A DNA stretch of 64,000 bases, taken from assembly GCA_037441125.1 (NCBI GenBank), contig JBBIST010000005.1:1-64000 (forward strand). The letters are read 5' to 3'. Each line of letters starts with the position of its first letter. The stretch's first letter is position 1. Made by a program: the position numbers and the translations under genes. The notes under the pieces were generated by a model. It made no database searches. It worked only from the letters and a program-made list of their open reading frames with translations, and was not told the DNA's origin. The DNA comes from JALHMQ01 sp037441125. Lineage in GTDB: Bacteria > Pseudomonadota > Gammaproteobacteria > Burkholderiales > Burkholderiaceae_F. Shown here piece after piece: positions 10,234 through 22,206 of this stretch.

Positions 10234-11384
10234 TGGACGCCCTGGTCGCCGGCGGTAGCCAGATGCTCGCTCCGGCCTGGATCGTGGCCTGGACGCTGAT
10301 CCAGATCGTCGTCGTGCTGGTGCCGGTGCTGCTGTGCGTCGCCTATCTGACCTACTGGGAACGCAAGATGATCGGCTGGATGCACGTGCGCATCGGCCCG
10401 AATCGCGTCGGTCCCTGGGGTCTGCTGCAGCCGATCGCCGATGCGATCAAGCTGATCTTCAAGGAAGTGATCACGCCGTCGCAAGCGGACCGGCCGCTGT
10501 TCTACCTGGCGCCGGTGCTGGTGCTGATGCCGGCGCTCGCCGCCTGGGCGGTGATCCCCTTCGGCCCCGGGCTGGTGCTGGCCGACATCAACGCTGGACT
10601 GCTGTTCGTGATGGCGGTGACCTCGGTCGGCGTCTACGGCGTGATCATCGCCGGCTGGGCGTCGAACTCGAAGTACGCGTTCCTCGGCAGCATGCGCGCG
10701 GCGGCGCAGATGGTCAGCTACGAACTGGCGATGGGCTTCGTTCTGGTGGCGGTGCTGCTGGTGTCGGGGACGATGAACCTGACCGGGATCGTCGTTGGCC
10801 AGAACCAGGGCTGGTTCGCCGAGCGCGGGCTCACCTTCCTGTCGTGGAACTGGCTGCCCTTGCTGCCGCTGTTCGTGATCTACGTCGTCGCGGCCGTGGC
10901 CGAGACCAACCGCCATCCCTTCGACGTGGTCGAGGGCGAGAGCGAGATCGTCGCCGGCCACATGGTCGAGTACTCGGGGATGAGCTTTGCCGTGTTCTTC
11001 CTCGCCGAGTACGCGAACATCATCCTGCTGTCGACCGTGGCGACGATCATGTTCCTCGGCGGCTGGGCGGCGCCGATCAACCTCGAGCTGCTGCTCGGCG
11101 TCGACTTTCCGCCCTGGTTCGACTCGCTCGCCAACTGGTTCTGGCTCTTCGCCAAGGTGTTCGCCGTGGTGTCGCTGTTTATCTGGTTTCGCGCCTCGTT
11201 CCCGCGCTACCGCTACGACCAGATCATGCGTCTGGGCTGGAAGGTGTTCATCCCGATCACTCTCGGCTGGCTGGTCCTGATCGCGATCTGGATGCAGACG
11301 CCCTGGGGCCATTCGTCGAACGCCGAGCGTGCGGCCTCCGGCGCGACGCCGCCGGCCGCAGCATCGCTGGACGCTAAACGCTAG
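10233..11384 (+). CDS. nuoH: NADH-quinone oxidoreductase subunit H
   Basis: A 383-residue membrane subunit with about eight or nine helices that joins the peripheral and membrane arms and forms part of the quinone channel. Signatures are WERKMIGWMHVRIGPNRVG, KEVITPSQADR and the acidic loop FDVVEGESEIVAGHMVEYSG. The start ATG shares one base with the nuoG stop. The C-terminal 25 residues are an Ala-rich hydrophilic tail, somewhat longer than in E. coli. Confidence 0.97.
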   Translation: MDALVAGGSQMLAPAWIVAWTLIQIVVVLVPVLLCVAYLTYWERKMIGWMHVRIGPNRVGPWGLLQPIADAIKLIFKEVITPSQADRPLFYLAPVLVLMPALAAWAVIPFGPGLVLADINAGLLFVMAVTSVGVYGVIIAGWASNSKYAFLGSMRAAAQMVSYELAMGFVLVAVLLVSGTMNLTGIVVGQNQGWFAERGLTFLSWNWLPLLPLFVIYVVAAVAETNRHPFDVVEGESEIVAGHMVEYSGMSFAVFFLAEYANIILLSTVATIMFLGGWAAPINLELLLGVDFPPWFDSLANWFWLFAKVFAVVSLFIWFRASFPRYRYDQIMRLGWKVFIPITLGWLVLIAIWMQTPWGHSSNAERAASGATPPAAASLDAKR

Positions 11385-11406
11385 ACCGCCATAGGCTGGA
11401 CCTCAC

Positions 11407-11895
11407 ATGGGCGCGATCAACGAGTTCCTCGGCAGCCTGCTCCTGAAGGAGCTGCTCAAGGGCATGGCGATCACCGGCCGCTACTTCTTCGCGCGCAAGA
11501 TCACCATTCAGTACCCGGAGGAAAAGACGCCGCAGTCACCGCGCTTCCGCGGCCTGCATGCGCTGCGACGGTACCCGAACGGCGAAGAGCGCTGCATCGC
11601 CTGCAAGCTGTGCGAGGCCGTGTGTCCGGCGCTGGCGATCACGATCGAGAGCGAGCAGCGCGCCGACGGCACGCGCCGCACCACCCGCTACGACATCGAC
11701 CTGACCAAGTGCATCTTCTGCGGCTACTGCGAAGAGAGCTGCCCGGTCGATTCGATCGTCGAGACCGGCCTGCTCGAGTACCACGGCGAGCGGCGCGGCG
11801 ACCTCGTGTACACGAAAGACATGCTGCTGGCGATCGGTGACCGCTACGAGCGCGAGATCGCCGCCGCGCGCGAGGCCGACGCCCGATACCGCTGA
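11407..11895 (+). CDS. nuoI: NADH-quinone oxidoreductase subunit I
   Basis: A 162-residue, TYKY-type subunit of complex I with two 4Fe-4S clusters (N6a and N6b), which bridge electrons to NuoB. The two ferredoxin motifs are CIACKLCEAVCP and CIFCGYCEESCP. The N-terminal amphipathic region (KGMAITGRYFFARKITIQYP) is the usual membrane-contact helix. It lies 22 bases after nuoH. Confidence 0.98.
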   Translation: MGAINEFLGSLLLKELLKGMAITGRYFFARKITIQYPEEKTPQSPRFRGLHALRRYPNGEERCIACKLCEAVCPALAITIESEQRADGTRRTTRYDIDLTKCIFCGYCEESCPVDSIVETGLLEYHGERRGDLVYTKDMLLAIGDRYEREIAAAREADARYR

Positions 11896-11905
11896 GCAGG
11901 CTTTC

Positions 11906-12559
11906 ATGGACGCCAAGACCCTGCTGTTCCTAATCTTCGCCGCCGTGCTGCTGTTCGCGGCGCTGCGCGTGATCACCGCGCGCAACCCGGTGCACGCGGT
12001 TCTGTATCTGGTGCTTGCCTTCGTCTCGGCCGCCTGCCTGTGGATGCTGCTCAAGGCGGAGTTCCTGTCGATCGTGCTCGTGCTCGTGTACGTGGGCGCG
12101 GTGATGGTGCTGTTCCTGTTCGTCGTCATGATGCTCGACCTCAACCTCGACCGCCTGCGGATCGGCTTCTGGAAGCACCTGCCGGTGGCGGCCGTGGTCG
12201 GCGTGCTGATCGCGCTGCAGCTCGCCCTGGTGCTGTTCCAGGGCCGCTGGCAGCAGATGCGCGAGCCCGGTCCCGGGATCGCCAACGTCAACAACATCGA
12301 GGCCCTCGGCCACCTGACCTTCAGCGAGTACGTCTACCCGCTGCAGATCGCCGGCACCATCCTGCTGGTGGCGATCGTCGCCGCGATCGCGCTCACCCTG
12401 CGCGCGCGCAAGGACAGCAAGCACCAGGACGTCGGCCGCCAGGTGCGCGTGCGGCGCGAGGAGCGCGTGCGTCTGGTCGATCTGCCGGTGGCGGCGGACA
12501 ACCGCCAGGACGCTGACGCCATCGCGCGCCGCGCCGCCGCCCAGGAAGCGAAGAAATAG
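11906..12559 (+). CDS. nuoJ: NADH-quinone oxidoreductase subunit J
   Basis: A 217-residue membrane subunit with five helices, including the TM3 region YVGAVMVLFLFVVMML that carries the pi-bulge element of the proton pathway. The ATG at 11906 gives MDAKTLLFLIFAAVLLF. The frame is open further upstream inside nuoI but encodes Pro/Arg-rich sequence. The C-terminal 45 residues are hydrophilic and Arg-rich (RKDSKHQDVGRQVRVRREER), a tail common in betaproteobacterial NuoJ. Confidence 0.96.
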   Translation: MDAKTLLFLIFAAVLLFAALRVITARNPVHAVLYLVLAFVSAACLWMLLKAEFLSIVLVLVYVGAVMVLFLFVVMMLDLNLDRLRIGFWKHLPVAAVVGVLIALQLALVLFQGRWQQMREPGPGIANVNNIEALGHLTFSEYVYPLQIAGTILLVAIVAAIALTLRARKDSKHQDVGRQVRVRREERVRLVDLPVAADNRQDADAIARRAAAQEAKK

Positions 12560-12575
12560 CGGAGAGCGGCAGCCT

Positions 12576-12881
12576 ATGGTGTCCCTGTCTTGGTACCTCG
12601 GCGTCGGCGCGCTGCTGTTCGCGATCGGCGTGGTCGGCATCTTCCTGAACCGGCGCAACCTGATCGTGCTGCTGATGTCGATCGAGCTGATGCTGCTGGC
12701 GGTGAACATCAACTTCATCGCCTTCTCACACTACCTGGGCGACTTCCACGGCCAAGTGTTCGTGTTCTTCATACTGACCGTGGCGGCGGCCGAGGCGGCG
12801 ATCGGCCTGGCGATCCTGGTGCTCCTGTTCCGCAACCTGTCGACGATCAACGTCGACGAACTCGACGCGCTCAAGGGCTGA
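12576..12881 (+). CDS. nuoK: NADH-quinone oxidoreductase subunit K
   Basis: A 101-residue, three-helix subunit of complex I. It contains the conserved glutamates of the proton path in MSIELMLLAVNINFIAF and VAAAEAAIGLAI. Length is exactly the family norm. It lies 16 bases after nuoJ. The 70-base gap before nuoL holds only the GC-rich nuoL leader. Confidence 0.97.
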   Translation: MVSLSWYLGVGALLFAIGVVGIFLNRRNLIVLLMSIELMLLAVNINFIAFSHYLGDFHGQVFVFFILTVAAAEAAIGLAILVLLFRNLSTINVDELDALKG

Positions 12882-12951
12882 CGATGCCGCCGCCCGCGCT
12901 TGACTCTGTCGCCGGCGCGCCGCGCCGCGCCGCTTCCGGCCGGAGGCGGCG

Positions 12952-14970
<2,019 letters not shown>

Positions 14971-14985
14971 CCGGATCCGAAGCTC

Positions 14986-16500
14986 ATGCCGTCGATGCAC
15001 GCCGCCCCCTGGCTCAGCCTGGCGATCTGGATCCCGATCCTGTTCGGATCGCTGATCCTCGCCGTTGGCCGCGACCAGGCGGCACCGGTGGTGCGCGCGG
15101 TGGCGCTGGCCGCAAGCCTGCTCGGGTTGCTGGTGACGCTGCCGCTCATCTCCGGCTTCAACGTCGCCGAACCCGGGCTGCAGTTCGTCGAGAAGGTGGT
15201 CTGGATCGAGCGCCTGAACGCGCACTACCACCTGGGCGTGGACGGACTGTCGGTCTGGTTCGTCGTGCTCACCGCCTTCATCACGGTGATCGTCGTGATC
15301 GCCGGCTGGCAGGTGATCGAAACCCGGGTGGCGCAGTACTACGCCTCGTTCCTGATCCTGTCCGGACTGATGGTGGGCGTGTTCGCCGCCGCCGACGCGC
15401 TGCTGTTCTACGTCTTCTTCGAGGCAACGCTGATCCCGATGTACGTGATCATCGGCATCTGGGGCGGCGCCAACCGCGTCTACGCGGCGTTCAAGTTCTT
15501 CCTCTACACGCTCGCCGGCTCGCTGCTGATGCTGGTGGCGCTCGTGTACCTGTACCACGCCTCCGGCGGCAGCTTCGATCTAGCGGTCTGGCGCGCCACG
15601 CCGCTGGCGATGACGCCGCAGATCCTGTTGTTCCTGGCGTTTTTCGCCGCCTTCGCGGTCAAGGTGCCGATGTGGCCGGTGCACACCTGGCTGCCCGACG
15701 CGCACGTCGAGGCGCCCACCGGCGGCTCGGTGGTGCTGGCGGCGATCATGCTCAAGCTCGGCGCCTACGGCTTCCTGCGCTTTTCGCTGCCGATCACGCC
15801 CGACGCCGCGCACGAGCTGGCCGGTCTGATCATCGCGATCTCGCTCGTGGCGGTGATTTACATCGGCTTCGTGGCGCTGGTGCAGACCGACATGAAGAAG
15901 CTGATCGCCTACAGCTCGATCGCGCACATGGGCTTCGTCACGCTCGGCCTGTTCATCTTCAACCAGATCGGCGCCGAAGGCGCGATCGTGCAGATGGTCA
16001 GCCACGGCTTCGTCTCCGGCGCGCTGTTCCTGTGCATCGGCGTCATGTACGACCGCATGCACAGCCGCAACATCGCCGACTACGGCGGCGTCGTCAACAC
16101 GATGCCGCGCTTCGCCGCCTTCATGATGCTGTTCGCGATGGCCAACAGCGGCTTGCCCGGCACCAGCGGTTTCGTCGGCGAGTTCTACGTCATCCTGGGC
16201 GCGGTCAAGTACGACTTCCTGATCGGCGCGCTGGCGGCAACCACGCTCGTGCTCGGCGCCGCCTACTCGCTGTGGATGTACAAGCGGGTGATCTTCGGCG
16301 AGATCGCCAACGAACGCGTGCGCGCATTGGCCGACATCGACGGGCGCGAGTTCCTGATGCTGGCGCTGCTCGCCGGCGCGGTGCTGTGGATGGGCGTCTA
16401 TCCGAAGCCCTTCACCGACCTGATGCAGGCCTCGGTCGCCGACCTGCTGGCGCACGTGGCCCAATCCAAGCTGCCCGCGGTCGCGGCCGGAGCACCGTAG
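14986..16500 (+). CDS. nuoM: NADH-quinone oxidoreductase subunit M
   Basis: A 504-residue antiporter-like, proton-pumping membrane subunit. It shows the conserved FFEATLIPMYVIIGIWGG with the channel Glu, PMWPVHTWLPDAHVEAPTGG, and KLIAYSSIAHMGFV. It lies 15 bases after nuoL. The start is the ATG at 14986, with another at 14995; the mature protein would differ by three residues only. Confidence 0.97.
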   Translation: MPSMHAAPWLSLAIWIPILFGSLILAVGRDQAAPVVRAVALAASLLGLLVTLPLISGFNVAEPGLQFVEKVVWIERLNAHYHLGVDGLSVWFVVLTAFITVIVVIAGWQVIETRVAQYYASFLILSGLMVGVFAAADALLFYVFFEATLIPMYVIIGIWGGANRVYAAFKFFLYTLAGSLLMLVALVYLYHASGGSFDLAVWRATPLAMTPQILLFLAFFAAFAVKVPMWPVHTWLPDAHVEAPTGGSVVLAAIMLKLGAYGFLRFSLPITPDAAHELAGLIIAISLVAVIYIGFVALVQTDMKKLIAYSSIAHMGFVTLGLFIFNQIGAEGAIVQMVSHGFVSGALFLCIGVMYDRMHSRNIADYGGVVNTMPRFAAFMMLFAMANSGLPGTSGFVGEFYVILGAVKYDFLIGALAATTLVLGAAYSLWMYKRVIFGEIANERVRALADIDGREFLMLALLAGAVLWMGVYPKPFTDLMQASVADLLAHVAQSKLPAVAAGAP

Positions 16501-16512
16501 GGGCGTAGCACC

Positions 16513-18003
16513 ATGAACGAATTGAACCTGTACGCCGCCGCGCCCGAGATCTTCCTGCTCACCGCCACCTGCGCGCTGCTGCTGATCGATCTGTTCGTCG
16601 CCGATGCGCGGCGCAACTTGAGCTACCTGCTGACCCTGGTCGTGCTGGCGGCCACCGGCGCGATCGTCTGGTTCTTTCTCGCCAACGAGCTGGTCCTGTA
16701 CGCCTTCGGCGGCATGTACGTGAGCGACCCGATGGCGAACCTGCTCAAGCTCTTCGCCACCGTCGGTGTGGCGCTGATGCTGGTGTACGCGCAGGGCTAC
16801 GCGCGCGAGCGCGGCCTGTGGCAGGGCGAGCTCTTCACCTTGTCGCTGTTCGCGCTGCTCGGCGTGTTCGTGATGATCTCGGCCAACAACCTGCTCGTGA
16901 TCTATCTCGGCCTCGAACTGCAGGCGCTGGCGCTGTATGCGCTGGTCGCGCTGCGGCGCGACGACGCGCGCGCCAGCGAGGCGGCGATGAAGTACTTCGT
17001 GCTCGGCGCGCTCGCCTCGGGCTTTCTCCTGTACGGCATGTCGATGCTGTACGGCGCCACCGGCACCCTCGACATCAACGAGCTGGCGCGCACGATCGCC
17101 GCCGGCGAGGCGGTGAGCCGAGCGGCGCTGGTGCTGGGCACGGTGTTCGTCGTCGCCGGCCTGGCGTTCAAGCTCGGCGTGGTGCCGTTTCACATGTGGG
17201 TGCCGGACGTCTATCACGGCGCGCCGACGCCGGTGGCGGCGCTGATCGGCTCGGTGCCGAAGCTCGCTGCCTTCGCGATCGCGTTTCGCCTGCTGGTCGA
17301 GGGGCTGCTGTTGCTGGCGATCGACTGGCAAAAGATGCTGATGGTGCTGGCGGTGGGTTCGCTCGTGATCGGCAACCTGACGGCGATCGCGCAGAGCAAC
17401 CTCAAGCGCATGCTCGCCTACTCGACCATCGCGCAGATGGGCTTCATGCTGCTGGCGATGCTCGCCGGTGTGGTCGGCGGCAACGTCTTTGCCACCGCGG
17501 CCGCCTACAGCGCGGCGCTGTTCTACGTCATCACCTACGCGCTTACCACGCTCGGCGCCTTCGGCGTCATGCTGCTGCTGGCGCGCCAGGGCTTCGAGTG
17601 CGAGGAGATCGCCGACCTCAGGGGCCTGAACCGGCGCAGTCCGTGGTACGCGCTGGTGATGCTGATGCTGATGTTTTCGCTCGCCGGCATTCCGCCCTTC
17701 GTCGGCTTCTGGGCCAAGCTCGTCGTCCTGCAGGCGCTGCTCGGCGACGGTTCGGGCATGGTGTGGCTGGCGGTGCTGGCGGTGGCGTTCTCGCTCGTCG
17801 GCGCCTACTACTACGTGCGCGTGGTCAAGGTCATGTACTTCGACGAGCCGGCGCCCGAGGCGCTGGCGCAGCCGATCGTCGCCAGCGGCGAGATGCGCGC
17901 GGCGCTGTCGGTCAACGGCGCCCTGGTGCTCGCGCTCGGCATCGTGCCGCAGTACCTGCTCGCGCTGTGCACGAGCGCGATGATGCGCACCCTCGGCGGC
18001 TGA
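16513..18003 (+). CDS. nuoN: NADH-quinone oxidoreductase subunit N
   Basis: A 496-residue antiporter-like subunit, the last of the complex I operon. It has YLGLELQALALYALVAL with the channel Glu, FKLGVVPFHMWVPDVYHGAPTPV and LLAYSTIAQMGFMLL. It follows nuoM by 12 bases. The NUDIX gene begins 5 bases after its stop, so that gene is probably cotranscribed with nuo. Confidence 0.97.
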   Translation: MNELNLYAAAPEIFLLTATCALLLIDLFVADARRNLSYLLTLVVLAATGAIVWFFLANELVLYAFGGMYVSDPMANLLKLFATVGVALMLVYAQGYARERGLWQGELFTLSLFALLGVFVMISANNLLVIYLGLELQALALYALVALRRDDARASEAAMKYFVLGALASGFLLYGMSMLYGATGTLDINELARTIAAGEAVSRAALVLGTVFVVAGLAFKLGVVPFHMWVPDVYHGAPTPVAALIGSVPKLAAFAIAFRLLVEGLLLLAIDWQKMLMVLAVGSLVIGNLTAIAQSNLKRMLAYSTIAQMGFMLLAMLAGVVGGNVFATAAAYSAALFYVITYALTTLGAFGVMLLLARQGFECEEIADLRGLNRRSPWYALVMLMLMFSLAGIPPFVGFWAKLVVLQALLGDGSGMVWLAVLAVAFSLVGAYYYVRVVKVMYFDEPAPEALAQPIVASGEMRAALSVNGALVLALGIVPQYLLALCTSAMMRTLGG

Positions 18004-18008
18004 GCGCG

Positions 18009-18587
18009 GTGAGCTCCTCGCCCTGGCTCCGGCCCGCAGAAGAGCCCGATCCGCTGGCCGAGCAGACGCTGCAGTCGAGGGTCGCCTGGCAGGGGCGCTT
18101 CCTGCGCGTGTTCGAGGACACGGTGCGCGCTCCCGACGGCCACCTGGCGCCGCGCGAATACCTGCGCCATCCGGGCGCGGTGATGATCGTGCCCCTGCTC
18201 GACAACGGCGAGGTTGTCCTCGAACGCCAGTACCGCCATCCGCTGCGGCGCAGCTTCGTCGAGTTTCCGGCCGGCAAGATCGATCCGGGCGAGACCCTGC
18301 TTGCCTGCGCCCAGCGCGAGCTGCGCGAGGAAACCGGCTACACGGCCGCCGAATGGCTGCACCTCGGCGGCTTTCACAACGCGATCGGCTACTGCGACGA
18401 GAAGATCGAGGTGTTCCTGGCGCGCGGCCTGCGCCACGAGGGTGCCGCCGCCGACCACGGCGAAGTGCTCGAGATCTTCACCGCCCCGTGGCGCCAACTG
18501 CTCGACCGCATCCACGACGGAACCGTCACCGACGTCAAGACCATCGTCGGTGCCTACTGGCTCGAGCGCTTTCTCGGCGGTCGCTGA
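18009..18587 (+). CDS. NUDIX hydrolase, probably ADP-ribose pyrophosphatase
   Basis: A 192-residue cytosolic enzyme of the ADP-ribose pyrophosphatase branch, expected to cleave ADP-ribose or related nucleoside diphosphate compounds. The complete NUDIX box (G-x5-E-x7-REU-x-EE-x-G-U) begins at GKIDPGETLLACAQ and ends at RELREETGY. Upstream are VVLERQYRHPLRR and EFPAGK, typical of the ADP-ribose subfamily. The GTG at 18009, five bases after nuoN, gives the best N terminus. NUDIX genes following nuoN are common in betaproteobacteria. The exact substrate is inferred. Confidence 0.9.
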   Translation: MSSSPWLRPAEEPDPLAEQTLQSRVAWQGRFLRVFEDTVRAPDGHLAPREYLRHPGAVMIVPLLDNGEVVLERQYRHPLRRSFVEFPAGKIDPGETLLACAQRELREETGYTAAEWLHLGGFHNAIGYCDEKIEVFLARGLRHEGAAADHGEVLEIFTAPWRQLLDRIHDGTVTDVKTIVGAYWLERFLGGR

Positions 18588-18656
18588 CGCCGCCGGCGGC
18601 TCGCAGCGCTCGGGCGGGGGTGGCCGCGCCGCAAGCCCGCCGATCATGGCGAAAGT

Positions 18657-18686
18657 TTGACAACGCCGCGCGCCGCCGCTTACCTT
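18657..18686 (+). promoter_or_regulatory. Candidate sigma-70 promoter for the signalling cluster
   Basis: TTGACA (18657-18662), a perfect -35 hexamer, is followed after 18 bases by TACCTT (18681-18686). Transcription would begin near 18693, about 25 bases before the ATG at 18719. It lies in the 131-base gap after the NUDIX gene, where the nuo operon should end. Confidence 0.5.
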
Positions 18687-18718
18687 AGCGGCGACCGCAG
18701 CCGAGGGGGACAGCGCCG

Positions 18719-18919
18719 ATGGCCGAGCCGCACAAGCGCGCACCGCGCCTGGTGGCCTTATGCATGCTCGGCTGCCTGCTGTTCAATTACCCGATCCTGG
18801 CGCTGTTCAATGTCCCGGGCATGCTGCTCGGAATTCCGGTCCTGTACGCGTACATCTTCATCGCCTGGGCGCTGCTGATCGTGCTGATGGCGCTGGCGGT
18901 GGAACGCGGCGGCGACTAG
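18719..18919 (+). CDS. Small two-helix membrane protein of unknown function
   Basis: A 66-residue protein with two predicted transmembrane helices at about residues 12-30 and 36-60, joined by VPGMLLGIPVL. The N terminus is basic (AEPHKRAPR) and the end acidic (VERGGD). An AG-rich ribosome site (GAGGGGGA) precedes the ATG. It ends 19 bases before the symporter-kinase gene. Small membrane proteins often precede sodium/solute symporter genes (DUF3311, DUF4212 and YhdT types). I can place it by context and topology but not assign it firmly to one of those families. A role as a partner of the symporter module of the next gene is inference. Confidence 0.75.
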   Translation: MAEPHKRAPRLVALCMLGCLLFNYPILALFNVPGMLLGIPVLYAYIFIAWALLIVLMALAVERGGD

Positions 18920-18938
18920 CGCGCCGGGGCGCGGCCCG

Positions 18939-21703
<2,765 letters not shown>

Positions 21704-21704
<1 letters not shown>

Positions 21705-22087
21705 TGGCTGCAGACAAGCGCAAGGTCCTGATCGCCGACGATGAACCGAACATCGTCACGGCGCTGGAGTTCCTGTTGAAGCGCGCCGGCTACGAGGTGC
21801 GCTGCGCCGCCAACGGCGATGAGGCGCTGGCACTGGTGCAGTCGTACGCGCCGGATCTGGTGCTGATCGACATCATGATGCCGGGCAAGAGCGGCTACGA
21901 GGTCTGCCAGAAGATGCGCGAGCGGCCCGAGTGGCGCCAGATCAAGATCGTGATGGTGACCGCCAAGGGTCGCGAGGCCGAAGTCAGCAAGGGCCTGTCG
22001 CTCGGCGCCGACCTGTACGTGACCAAGCCGTTCTCGACGCAGGAACTGATCGCCGCCATCGAACGGCTGCTGGCCGACGGCGCATGA
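21704..22087 (+). CDS. Receiver-only response regulator
   Basis: A 127-residue CheY-like single-domain response regulator. It has the acidic pair in LIADDEPNIV, the phospho-acceptor Asp in LIDIMMPGKSG (about residue 55), the Thr in VMVTAKG and the Lys in VTKPFSTQEL. There is no output domain. The GTG at 21704 overlaps the stop of the kinase gene by one base and follows a perfect GGAGG (21695-21699), so it is almost certainly the kinase's partner. Its output must be through protein contact; the neighbouring exonuclease or DUF294 proteins are candidates by context only. Confidence 0.94.
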
Positions 22088-22127
22088 GCGCGCATGGCCG
22101 CTCCGTAGCGCTCACCCCGAAGCGCGA

Positions 22128-22206
22128 AGCGCGGGTAGTCCAATGAGCCCGCCGGGCCGCCCCGAGGGCGATCGCCTCCCCGCGCAGCGCGAAGGTAGTC
22201 CAGTGA
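22128..22206 (+). repeat. 60-bp-spaced direct repeat spanning both candidate starts of the exonuclease gene
   Basis: AGCGCGGGTAGTCCAATGA (22128-22146) recurs as AGCGCGAAGGTAGTCCAGTGA, less the first bases shown here, at 22186-22206. GGTAGTCCA is identical in both and exactly 60 bases apart. Each copy ends directly on a start codon in the same frame, ATG 22143 and GTG 22203. The segment is GC-rich and contains short inverted pieces, suggesting a small dispersed REP-like element that moved into the gene start. Confidence 0.6.
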
